From: Leptolyngbya sp. SIO4C1
GTDB taxonomy: Bacteria > Cyanobacteriota > Cyanobacteriia > Phormidesmidales > Phormidesmidaceae
Assembly: GCA_010671975.1 (NCBI GenBank)
Contig: JAAHIA010000215.1
Span: 1-8,415 of the forward strand
Direction of reading: 5' to 3'
Length of the DNA: 8,415 nt
A model generated the notes under the pieces. That model saw only the letters and a list, made by a program, of their open reading frames with translations, was not told the origin of the DNA and searched no databases. Every line of letters begins with the position of its first letter. The stretch's first letter is position 1. The position numbers and the translations under genes are program-made. Positions 1 to 5,849 of the stretch are shown here, in pieces.

Positions 1-151
1 GTTCGAAGATGAGCAAGAGTTCTATCTGGTTCAAGAGTTTATCGATGGTGAGCCGCTCAGCCAGGAGATCAAGCGCACCGGACGCTTTAGCGAAGCTCAG
101 GTGATTGACCTGCTGCGAGAAGCGCTGTTGCCATCGCTCCTAGCCGCTTGA
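1..151 (+). CDS. Truncated Ser/Thr protein kinase fragment (both ends missing)
   Basis: The frame starting at base 2 reads through the window edge and ends at TGA 149-151. The first ~42 residues contain FYLVQEFIDGEPL followed by an amphipathic segment ending VIDLLREAL. This matches the β5-hinge-αD part of Hanks-type kinases common in cyanobacteria, where the hinge often reads 'YLVQEFI-G'. After LREAL the frame becomes LLPSLLAA and stops, with no HRD catalytic loop, DFG or APE motif. The sequence from about 128 onwards belongs to the antisense nuclease-FtsK gene, so the final ~8 codons are read-through from the other strand and not kinase. The N-terminus lies outside the window. As it stands the product could not be an active kinase: it is either a deletion remnant or half of an assembly chimera. 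The family call rests on one short stretch but the hinge signature is good. Confidence 0.7.
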   Translation, partial: FEDEQEFYLVQEFIDGEPLSQEIKRTGRFSEAQVIDLLREALLPSLLAA

Positions 152-1826
152 TCCCAAGCTCTAGCGCCTGGCGAGTTGGTTTGTCGGCCATAAAGTCGGC
201 ATATTCATCAAAGATGCAGACAATTCGAGGCAGCGGCTGAGAGGCAGCCTGGTTGTACTGCGCTAGGCTGGCGCAGCGACTTTTCTCAAAGCGCTGATAG
301 CGGTCTTCCATCTGAGTCACTAGGCGCTCCATGAGAGCGATCGCGCCGTCGCCGTCTTTGATAATCGGCTCAATCAGGTAGGGGCTTTGCTCAAACTCCG
401 GAAAGGTAACGCGCTTGGGATCAACCAGGGCAATTTGGAGCTGGCTGGGGGTATGACGGACTAGAAGGCTCAGCAGCTGCGATCGCAAAAATTCGCTTTT
501 ACCGCTGCCGGTCGTGCCGCCAACCAAAAAGTGGCAGGTGTTGGGATCGCTCAGGTCGGCCTCAATCAGACGATTGCTGAGGTCAACACCAATCGCAATC
601 TGGGCAGTCTCAGCAGCACCGCTAGCGCTGACGTAGTCATCAAAGCCAGCCGTTTGCCGATCGGGCCGGGGTAAATCCACGCTGACGTAGCCGGTCTGCG
701 GTGCAATCAGCGGCGACTGCATCAGCCCTAGCTGCACGCGCAAATCATCAGCAAGGCGCAGCATCGAGCTGACCTTGACGCCCAAATGCGGTTTTAGCTT
801 GACTCGAATAAAGGCGGGACCGACCGCAGCCCCCTGATAGTCGGTATTCAATCCAAACGAAGCCAGCGTTTCAACCAGCTGCTGAGCCAGATCGTCTACC
901 TCAGACAGCCGATGAGGCGAATGGACGGCAGCAGCCTCAGGCAGCGCTGAGGGCGATGGCACCGAAGACCCAGCCTTGGCCGCAGCCAGGGCAAAATACA
1001 CCTGGCAAAGCTTTTGCTGCGGGCAGAGATCGCAGAGCTGCGGATGGACCGTGGCCGGCGGCGGATCGGGCTGGGACGCTTGCCAGGTTAGCCAGGTTTG
1101 CATTTGCTGTAGCTGAGCCGGCAGCAGCCGATACAGGCTGTCAGTCAGCTGCTCCCAGCTGTAGACGGTGCCTTGCCAGTCGGGCAGTACAGCATAGACG
1201 GCCGAGTCAATCGGGACGCCAAGCCGCTGATGTAGCAGATAGCTATAGAGCGCTACCTGCATTACCTGGGCGCTGGGATCGGGGGCAGTGTAGGTTTTGT
1301 ATTCCACTACGCAGAGCCGCTGCAGCGCAAAGTCATAGATCAGGCTGTCAAAGCGACCTTGAACCAGCTGGGTCTGGCCGTCAGGCAAGATGAATTTGTG
1401 CTGCACGGCCAGCTCCTGAGCTAGCAGCGTTTTGGCCACGACTTCTGACGCGGCGCAGAAGCGCAGATTGCTAACCAGCAGCTCGGCCCAGCGCTGCATC
1501 AGCTTGCCTAAAGCCTGCCAAAGCGGCTGTGCGATCGCGGCCTGAGCGGGCTCTAGCCGCTGTAAATAGGGGTAAAAAACGGCGCGATAAAGGTGCTGCT
1601 GTAGCTGCTGCGTCACAGCTTGGGGATCGGTGGGCGCGATTGCCAGATCTGCCTGACGCAGCGCTTGGGCACAGGCATTTGCCAGCTGATGAAAGGCGAT
1701 GCCCAGCCCAGCTGGGGTCTCACGACTACCAAACAGCGTTCGGCCGCCGCGCACTGCCCCAAGATAGAAGAGGCGCGGGCATTCTAGTGCCAGCTTGACC
1801 TGGGTGACGCTAAACGGCTTAGTCAT
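87..1826 (-). CDS. Fe-S PD-(D/E)XK nuclease fused to FtsK-type DNA translocase, 3'-truncated
   Basis: Residues ~8-280 form a Cas4/AddB/RecB-like nuclease. It has H47 in GIAFHQLA, D161 in GRFDSLIYD, E176 and K178 in VVEYK, and Q191/Y195 of the RecB-type QxxxY motif. Cys17 (ECPRLFY) with C266-x2-C269-x5-C275 makes the four-cysteine pattern that holds a 4Fe-4S cluster in Cas4 and AddB. After a Ser/Pro/Ala linker (~284-308), residues ~310-390 resemble the FtsK α domain (GPAFIRVKLKPHLGVKVSS, ADDL). Next comes the RecA-like motor, with Walker A GGTTGSGKS 437-445 and Walker B IFDEYAD 539-545. The motor ends at LGIKRLGAMA; the following ATQRP-type segment and the last ~100 or more residues are missing, replaced by a tail read antisense to the kinase fragment. 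Numbering counts a TTG codon at 1829 as residue 1. I prefer the adjacent ATG at 1826, which overlaps the upstream ATPase gene by 8 nt and suggests translational coupling. Expected role: ATP-driven DNA translocation coupled to cleavage. This copy probably cannot form a working motor. Confidence 0.85.
   Translation of the reverse strand: MTKPFSVTQVKLALECPRLFYLGAVRGGRTLFGSRETPAGLGIAFHQLANACAQALRQADLAIAPTDPQAVTQQLQQHLYRAVFYPYLQRLEPAQAAIAQPLWQALGKLMQRWAELLVSNLRFCAASEVVAKTLLAQELAVQHKFILPDGQTQLVQGRFDSLIYDFALQRLCVVEYKTYTAPDPSAQVMQVALYSYLLHQRLGVPIDSAVYAVLPDWQGTVYSWEQLTDSLYRLLPAQLQQMQTWLTWQASQPDPPPATVHPQLCDLCPQQKLCQVYFALAAAKAGSSVPSPSALPEAAAVHSPHRLSEVDDLAQQLVETLASFGLNTDYQGAAVGPAFIRVKLKPHLGVKVSSMLRLADDLRVQLGLMQSPLIAPQTGYVSVDLPRPDRQTAGFDDYVSASGAAETAQIAIGVDLSNRLIEADLSDPNTCHFLVGGTTGSGKSEFLRSQLLSLLVRHTPSQLQIALVDPKRVTFPEFEQSPYLIEPIIKDGDGAIALMERLVTQMEDRYQRFEKSRCASLAQYNQAASQPLPRIVCIFDEYADFMADKPTRQALELGIKRLGAMATALLAAGQSPELR
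125..131. other. Junction joining two truncated convergent genes
   Basis: To the left, the plus strand encodes kinase residues up to LREAL (last kinase-like codon 125-127). To the right, the minus strand encodes FtsK motor residues up to LGIKRLGAMA (last family-like codon about 129-131). Beyond these points each frame reads only the antisense of the other gene. Both genes thus lose their 3' parts at the same few bases, which marks a recombination, deletion or inversion breakpoint, or a misassembly. I see no insertion-sequence end, target duplication or long repeat at the join. Confidence 0.7.
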
Positions 1827-3852
1827 CAATGGGAACCCAGCAGATTAGCTGCTCCTGCGGCTTAGCGTTCGGGTCTAGCACCTTTAGCCGCTGCGCCTGA
1901 CAGAGCTGTTCAATCAGTTGCAAAATTTGCGCCTCGCTCATATCGCTGGCGTCAGCCCGTGCTTGCTCAACCAGCACCTGCAGCCCCATCAGCGACTGCG
2001 TTGCCATCAAATCGAGAATCTGCTGCCGGACGTGCCCCGTCTGCGGCTGAGTCTGCGCCGGCGCAGACTCAGCCGCAGCGGTTTTAGGGACGATATCTAA
2101 GGCTTGCAACAGCAGGCAGTCGTTAAAAACGCCGCTGTCGCGAATCAGCTGCTGTAGCTGCTTGAGCGTGGGGGTGGTGGGCCCTACCACCAGCTCGCCG
2201 CCGCAGGCAGCATTGACCAGCCGATGATAGGTCTCTAGCATTTGCACTGATTGCAGGTCGGGCTGAATATGCAGCGAGCAGGCGTCGGCAAAGATTTGCT
2301 TAAACAGCTTGTGCCCCTGAGTGTTGGCTTTGCCCAGCGGCGCAGCCCGCAGCAGGTAGAGGCGATCGCACACTGCTTTTTCACAGGCACGCATGACGTA
2401 GAAAAAGGTCCTCATACTGGGATCTTCGGCCCAAACAACGCCAGCCTTAGCGCCTGGGCTAGCACCCGGCTGGGCGTAGGTGAGCGAATAGGCCGCAAAC
2501 TTAGTGCGCTGCAAAAAAGGCGTGGCTACTTCAGGCACCTGCAGCGCCTCTAGCGCTTCTTGCAGGCGACGAATCAGCTCAGGCGAAGACAGCTGGCCAA
2601 TGCGCGTCACCTGCTGAGCGATCCGCTGCCGTTCAGCCTGCCAGACTAGCCCAAAGTTCGCTCTCAGGTTTGGCGGTGGGGCCGGTGGAACTGGCGGCTG
2701 TCGCCTGGGCGAAGCGGGCAGAGCGGGCGCTCTAAGCTCGTCTGGCTTCTCTTTGTAATGCTGAATCAGCTGCTGGCCCAGCATTAAGGCGCTGCGCGGC
2801 AGCGTTTTGCCACCGGGATATTTACGCGCAAGCCACTGTCGCGATAGCGGCGCGATCGCAGATTCGGGTGACGGGCTCGCCTGCTGATGCAGCGGCGCAA
2901 GCCGCGAGGCCCAAAGCGCCATCGCCTGATCGAGGTTAATCATTTTGAGCACCAGTCGCTGGTTCAATCGGGCCAGATCAGCGGGCTGCAGCGCATTTTG
3001 ATTTTGTCGCCAGGTGCTGGTGATGATGCTGATTACAATCAGAAAGTTGCTCAGCTTTTCATTGTGAATCGTTGAGTTAAGGTTAAACAGGCTCTGCAAA
3101 TCGGGCCGGCCATTGGCCAGCAGCGGAATGTTATCGAGATTGTCAAAGCAGAGAACAATTGGCTGTGTAGACGCCGCTAGCCGTCCAAAGTTACTCAATA
3201 TCTTTTGCGCCGCATTTTCAGAATCTAGCGCGCGCTTCACTCGAATGGCTTTGAGATCTTCTTCATCGAGGTCATCCCCGCGCAGCCAGTCGTAGGCGAT
3301 CGGCCGCAGCTCAGGATTGGTCAGATCGTAGAGAACGCCGAAAAATTCTTTAGCGTTATAAAGGCTGCCCGGAAAGCTAGCGCGCAGATCGCGCACAAAC
3401 AGACGGCGCTCGCCTAGCACCCACTTTGCCAGGCCGCTGTCTTGAAATGCCGGCAGCCCCCGAATCCAGCGAATTAGCTGAGCTTCAGTCTCACCCTCGG
3501 GCACCTGCACTAGACTATCAACGGTCTGACGCAGCGTGTGTCGCCAAATAAACTGACCGTCAGGCCAGGGACCAATGTAGGCAAAGCAGGCTCGCTGCAC
3601 CAGCCGCTGTTTTAGGCGTCCCAACAGATAGCTTTTACCTGAGCCAGAATCGCCTGCTAGCAAAATCGTGCGAGTTTGGTGATCCTGGACAACCGCAGCT
3701 AGGCTCTGCTCAATGCTGTCCAGTACTTCCTGGTGAATGGATGCTACTTCCTGATTGGGGTCTTGGTGCTCCTGCCAAAAGTTGCCCGGCTTAAAAGTAG
3801 TCGGGTCAAACGGGTTCACGCTGCGTCGGATGAGCTGCTCTAGCGTTGCCAT
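1819..3852 (-). CDS. P-loop ATPase (AAA/ORC/STAND-like) with extra C-terminal domains
   Basis: A 677-residue soluble protein. Walker A is GDSGSGKS at 67-74, after an N-terminal segment with NPFD and an acidic helix. Walker B is PIVLCFDNLDN at 231-241 (D237, D240). A hydrophobic strand with polar residues (LIVISIITSTWRQNQ, 271-285) is a plausible sensor-1 region. These place it among AAA+/ORC-like or KAP/STAND P-loop NTPases; I cannot choose one. A Pro-rich linker (~373-396) separates the ATPase from a central domain (~400-590) that I do not recognise. A second Ala/Gln/Pro linker (~591-605) is followed by ~70 residues (RQQILDLMATQS... to the end) that look like a small winged-helix domain. No membrane segments are seen. 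ATG 3852 is preceded by an excellent Shine-Dalgarno. The gene overlaps the nuclease-FtsK gene by 8 nt, so the two products probably act together, for example as a loader or switch for the translocase; that role is inference. Confidence 0.8.
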   Translation of the reverse strand: MATLEQLIRRSVNPFDPTTFKPGNFWQEHQDPNQEVASIHQEVLDSIEQSLAAVVQDHQTRTILLAGDSGSGKSYLLGRLKQRLVQRACFAYIGPWPDGQFIWRHTLRQTVDSLVQVPEGETEAQLIRWIRGLPAFQDSGLAKWVLGERRLFVRDLRASFPGSLYNAKEFFGVLYDLTNPELRPIAYDWLRGDDLDEEDLKAIRVKRALDSENAAQKILSNFGRLAASTQPIVLCFDNLDNIPLLANGRPDLQSLFNLNSTIHNEKLSNFLIVISIITSTWRQNQNALQPADLARLNQRLVLKMINLDQAMALWASRLAPLHQQASPSPESAIAPLSRQWLARKYPGGKTLPRSALMLGQQLIQHYKEKPDELRAPALPASPRRQPPVPPAPPPNLRANFGLVWQAERQRIAQQVTRIGQLSSPELIRRLQEALEALQVPEVATPFLQRTKFAAYSLTYAQPGASPGAKAGVVWAEDPSMRTFFYVMRACEKAVCDRLYLLRAAPLGKANTQGHKLFKQIFADACSLHIQPDLQSVQMLETYHRLVNAACGGELVVGPTTPTLKQLQQLIRDSGVFNDCLLLQALDIVPKTAAAESAPAQTQPQTGHVRQQILDLMATQSLMGLQVLVEQARADASDMSEAQILQLIEQLCQAQRLKVLDPNAKPQEQLICWVPIDD
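2041..2078. repeat. Perfect 38-bp palindrome inside the ATPase gene
   Basis: Arm CTGCGGCTGAGTCTGCGCC (2041-2059) is followed without a spacer by its exact reverse complement (2060-2078). Flanking bases 2040 (t) and 2079 (c) do not pair. In the ATPase it covers codons for residues ~592-604 (AAAESAPAQTQPQ), the low-complexity linker before the C-terminal winged-helix-like domain, and it keeps the frame. On the plus strand it is followed by CGGTTTT, so a weak antisense terminator is possible. Otherwise it may be a dispersed palindromic element tolerated in a linker. Confidence 0.9.
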
Positions 3853-3863
3853 AGTCCCCCTTA
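3853..3863 (-). promoter_or_regulatory. Shine-Dalgarno for the ATPase gene, overlapping upstream stop codon
   Basis: Read on the minus strand, the junction is TAAGGGGGACT then ATG. The stop TAA of the winged-helix gene supplies the AA of an AAGGGGG ribosome-binding site placed a few bases before the ATPase start. This purine block, absent upstream of the other minus-strand genes, supports ATG 3852 as the start and tight co-translation of the two genes. Confidence 0.75.
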
Positions 3864-4664
3864 GCTGAGGCTAATAAAAAAGAGGGCACCGCCAACATCT
3901 TGAGGAATGCCCGCAGCCAGCTGTGCCTCACTGTAGGCAGTGACATCCTGCAGCGTGCTGAGCTCAATTTTGTCTTCACGCTGCAGCGCATAGAGCTGCT
4001 GATTGAGCGCTTCGCGAGTGAGCGGCGGCTGTAGCTTTTCTCGCAGATAAAAAATTGGCAGATAGTTATCGGTACCCAGCTGCTGGTCGAGCTGACGAAT
4101 GATATCGAGCAGCTGATCTGAGTCGGGCTCAGGCGCGATCGCCCGCTTGACCACGCCAGCCCGCAAAAACTGCACGTAGTGATTCAGCAGGTTGCTGCTG
4201 AGTATGGGCGCGCTGCCCTGAGGCTGATAGTCCTCTCGCAGAAACTGTTTGCCCTGAGCCGTGAGCCAAACCTGCTTCAGCTGCGTTTGTTTGATCGACA
4301 CCAAACCGCGCTCTGCTAGCGCCCGAATTTGCGTCTGTCGCTCTGACGCCGGTACCTTGCGACTGATCTGCCCAGGTGTGATGCCCTGCGCCCGACAAGA
4401 GCGCAGCGTCCACAGCTCTAGCGGCGTCACCGGCAGGCTGGTGGTGTCCAAATTTAGCAGCGTGCGGCCAGCTGGCGTAATCGTAAATCGACTGACCTCA
4501 GCGCTATAGTCGACCAGGCCCTTGCTACACAGCGCTAGGCAAATGCGATCGCGCTCTGCGGCTTTGGTTTTAGGATTAGGTCTGATCTCTGTAATTGCGG
4601 CTTGATAGTTAGGAGCCCCTAGCAGCTGCAGCAAAAACTTGAGCTCAACCGGCGTCAGCGTCAT
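3861..4664 (-). CDS. Multi-winged-helix DNA-binding-like protein
   Basis: A 267-residue protein built mostly of winged-helix-like units. Unit 1 (~3-70) starts LTPVELKFLLQLL and ends FTITPAGRTLL. Unit 2 (~79-142) starts VTPLELWTLRSC and ends VWLTAQGKQFL; the shared xTPxEL opening and T-x2-G-(R/K)-x-(L/F)-L ending suggest an internal duplication. Unit 3 (~183-265) has LPIFYLREKLQPPLTREAL, LYALQREDKIELSTLQ and a terminal IPQDVGGALFFI, again consistent with helices followed by a β-wing. No enzymatic motif or membrane segment is visible. The gene lies 60 bp downstream of the methyltransferase and 8 nt upstream of the ATPase, so it probably belongs to the same transcript. It could be the DNA-recognition part of the ATPase/translocase complex, or a repressor of its own operon. 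The fold is a good guess; the role is inference. Confidence 0.7.
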   Translation of the reverse strand: MTLTPVELKFLLQLLGAPNYQAAITEIRPNPKTKAAERDRICLALCSKGLVDYSAEVSRFTITPAGRTLLNLDTTSLPVTPLELWTLRSCRAQGITPGQISRKVPASERQTQIRALAERGLVSIKQTQLKQVWLTAQGKQFLREDYQPQGSAPILSSNLLNHYVQFLRAGVVKRAIAPEPDSDQLLDIIRQLDQQLGTDNYLPIFYLREKLQPPLTREALNQQLYALQREDKIELSTLQDVTAYSEAQLAAGIPQDVGGALFFISLS

Positions 4665-4665
4665 G

Positions 4666-4675
4666 GTGAATTCAC
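4666..4675. promoter_or_regulatory. Palindrome GTGAATTCAC at the winged-helix gene start
   Basis: A perfect 10-bp palindrome lies one base upstream of ATG 4664, where a Shine-Dalgarno would be expected; none is seen. Its position next to a gene for a winged-helix protein makes an autoregulatory operator possible. A chance palindrome of this size is also plausible in 8 kb. Confidence 0.3.
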
Positions 4676-4692
4676 GCTATCGGTAACTATTC

Positions 4693-4698
4693 ATTATC
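4693..4698 (-). promoter_or_regulatory. Possible -10 box (GATAAT) for the winged-helix operon
   Basis: On the minus strand GATAAT matches five of six bases of TATAAT and lies about 29 bp upstream of the ATG at 4664, in the 60-bp gap after the methyltransferase stop. The -35 position (GTGCAA at 17-bp spacing) is poor. If active, it would let the winged-helix, ATPase and nuclease-FtsK genes be expressed without the methyltransferase. Confidence 0.25.
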
Positions 4699-4724
4699 TG
4701 GCATCCGCTGATGGATTGCACCGC

Positions 4725-5684
4725 TCACTCAGCCTGCCGCCGCTGCTCGGCCAGCGTATTGCGCTCCCAAAAGTAGCCGCCCGCGTAGCCCTGAATTGTG
4801 GTGTCCTGCTCAGCTAGGTCTAAGCGTTTCTCAGCCAGGCAGCAGTAGTGCTCATCTTGCTCGATGCCGAGATACTGGCGCTGCAGCTTTTTAGCCACAA
4901 CAGCAGTGGTGCCCGACCCCAGAAACGGGTCAAAAACCATATCGCCTGGCTGGCTGCTCGCCAAGATCAGCTTTGCCATCAGCTTTTCTGGCTTCTGCGT
5001 TGGGTGGTCAGTATTCTCCGGCATCGACCAGAACGGAATCGAGATATCTGTCCAGAGGTTAGAGGGATGGGTGATGCGAAAGCGGCCTCGCTGCGTTTCT
5101 CGCCAGCCCTTGGGCTGACCGTTGCGATCTCGATAGGGAGCGATCACGCGCCGCTTTAGCTTGACGGCTTCAACATTGAAATAGTAGTCCTCAGACACCG
5201 TACCAAACCAGATATCTTCGGCGGCGTTTTTCCAGTTGTGCTTAGCGCCGCGCCCCTTTTCGCGCTCCCAGGTGATGCGATTGCGCACCTTGAAGTATTT
5301 CTCAAAGACGCAATAGATCGCATTCGACGACTGCCAGTCGCAGCAGATATAGACTGAGCCGGTAGGCTTAAGCAGGCGCGGCAGCTGCGACATCCAGATA
5401 TCGAGCCAGTCTTGATAAGAGGCAAGCGAGCGCTGGCTGAACACCGTTTGATTGAAGACCTTGGTGCGGTTATAAGGCGGATCGGCAATCAGTAAATCAA
5501 TGCAGCTGTCCGGCAGCCAAGGCAGCGCCGCCAGGCTATCTTGACAGAGCGTGCGGTTGCGCAGGTCGCTAATATCAGAAGCTTTGCGCTCTAACGCAGT
5601 CAGCCGCTGACGATAGCGATCGCGCTCGGATGGCGTCAGCGTCAGCGTACGATTGCGCGGGGCGCGGGGCAAGTCGGATGGCAA
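4725..5684 (-). CDS. β-class DNA methyltransferase (N6-adenine or N4-cytosine)
   Basis: A 319-residue S-adenosylmethionine-dependent DNA methyltransferase of N6_N4_Mtase type. The catalytic motif IV is IADPPYN at 66-72. It precedes the SAM-binding motif I FDPFLGSGTTAVVA (251-264) and motif II YLGIE (271-275), with the motif X region HPTQKPEKLMAKLI (227-240) before motif I. The order IV-X-I defines the β class. DPPY allows adenine N6 or cytosine N4 as target; the recognition site cannot be read from sequence. The start is TTG 5684: an in-frame TGA lies three codons upstream and no ATG occurs before residue ~98. TTG 5672 (residue 5) is an alternative. No restriction endonuclease is adjacent in the classical sense, so it is either an orphan methylase or the modification arm of the downstream ATPase/nuclease cluster. 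The sequence is full length for its family with all key motifs intact. Confidence 0.9.
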   Translation of the reverse strand: MPSDLPRAPRNRTLTLTPSERDRYRQRLTALERKASDISDLRNRTLCQDSLAALPWLPDSCIDLLIADPPYNRTKVFNQTVFSQRSLASYQDWLDIWMSQLPRLLKPTGSVYICCDWQSSNAIYCVFEKYFKVRNRITWEREKGRGAKHNWKNAAEDIWFGTVSEDYYFNVEAVKLKRRVIAPYRDRNGQPKGWRETQRGRFRITHPSNLWTDISIPFWSMPENTDHPTQKPEKLMAKLILASSQPGDMVFDPFLGSGTTAVVAKKLQRQYLGIEQDEHYCCLAEKRLDLAEQDTTIQGYAGGYFWERNTLAEQRRQAE

Positions 5685-5692
5685 AAGCGGTC

Positions 5693-5720
5693 AGTGTAGG
5701 CGGTGTTTTCAGCCTATCAA
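5693..5720 (-). promoter_or_regulatory. Candidate promoter of the methyltransferase
   Basis: On the minus strand TTGATA (5715-5720) and TACACT (5693-5698) are separated by 16 bp, matching TTGACA at 5/6 and TATAAT at 4/6. Initiation 6-8 bases downstream would start the transcript at about 5685-5687, one to three bases before the TTG at 5684. The mRNA would then be practically leaderless, which fits the absence of a Shine-Dalgarno. Confidence 0.4.
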
Positions 5721-5737
5721 GCGATGGGGATTTTTGG

Positions 5738-5749
5738 GCGCGATCGCGC
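5738..5749. repeat. 12-bp palindrome GCGCGATCGCGC around a HIP1 site
   Basis: The HIP1 octamer at 5740-5747 is extended by two matched bases on each side. It lies between the divergent methyltransferase and ffh promoters. It may be only an extended HIP1 copy; a regulatory role is not shown. Confidence 0.5.
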
Positions 5750-5773
5750 TGCCGCTAGCCTGGCACGCTTGCG

Positions 5774-5795
5774 AACCAGTAGCCCCAACCAGTAG
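5774..5795. repeat. Direct repeat AACCAGTAG x2 upstream of ffh
   Basis: AACCAGTAG occurs at 5774-5782 and 5787-5795, with a 13-bp period. The second copy covers the expected -35 position of the ffh promoter, which itself lacks a TTGACA-like box, so these could be activator sites. Two short copies may also be chance. Confidence 0.35.
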
Positions 5796-5811
5796 ACCGA
5801 GGCAAAGCGCT

Positions 5812-5817
5812 TACAAT
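5812..5817 (+). promoter_or_regulatory. Likely -10 box of the ffh operon
   Basis: TACAAT matches five of six bases of the -10 consensus and lies 32 bp before the ffh ATG, in the divergent spacer. No good -35 is found at 16-18 bp. No Shine-Dalgarno precedes the ATG at 5850; the leader reads AATGTAAAGTTCT. Confidence 0.45.
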
Positions 5818-5849
5818 AGATCTCATCTGGTTTAACAATGTAAAGTTCT

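Noticed and set aside
956..1393. Plus-strand open frame of 145 codons inside the nuclease-FtsK gene
   Set aside because: It is antisense to a gene with clear motifs; its product is a low-complexity Arg/Ala/Pro mixture without any recognisable domain.
87..1826. Nuclease domain as a CRISPR Cas4
   Set aside because: The cysteine and catalytic pattern fits Cas4, but no repeat array, Cas1 or Cas2 is present and the domain is fused to an FtsK motor; Cas4-like fold is as far as the call can go.
2041..2090. Palindrome plus CGGTTTT read as a functional rho-independent terminator
   Set aside because: The T-run is only four bases and lies on the strand opposite the gene; no plus-strand transcript is expected here. 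I keep it only as a remote possibility.
2173..2191. Hairpin GGTGGT / ACCACC with an inner GGGCCC
   Set aside because: Six-base arms with a bulged centre in GC-rich coding DNA (VVGPTTP) are within chance.
2251..2553. Plus-strand open frame of 100 codons inside the ATPase gene
   Set aside because: Antisense shadow of a GC-rich gene, with no ribosome-binding site or known motif.
2720..2733. Inverted repeat AGAGCG-GG-CGCTCT
   Set aside because: Too short to separate from chance in this base composition.
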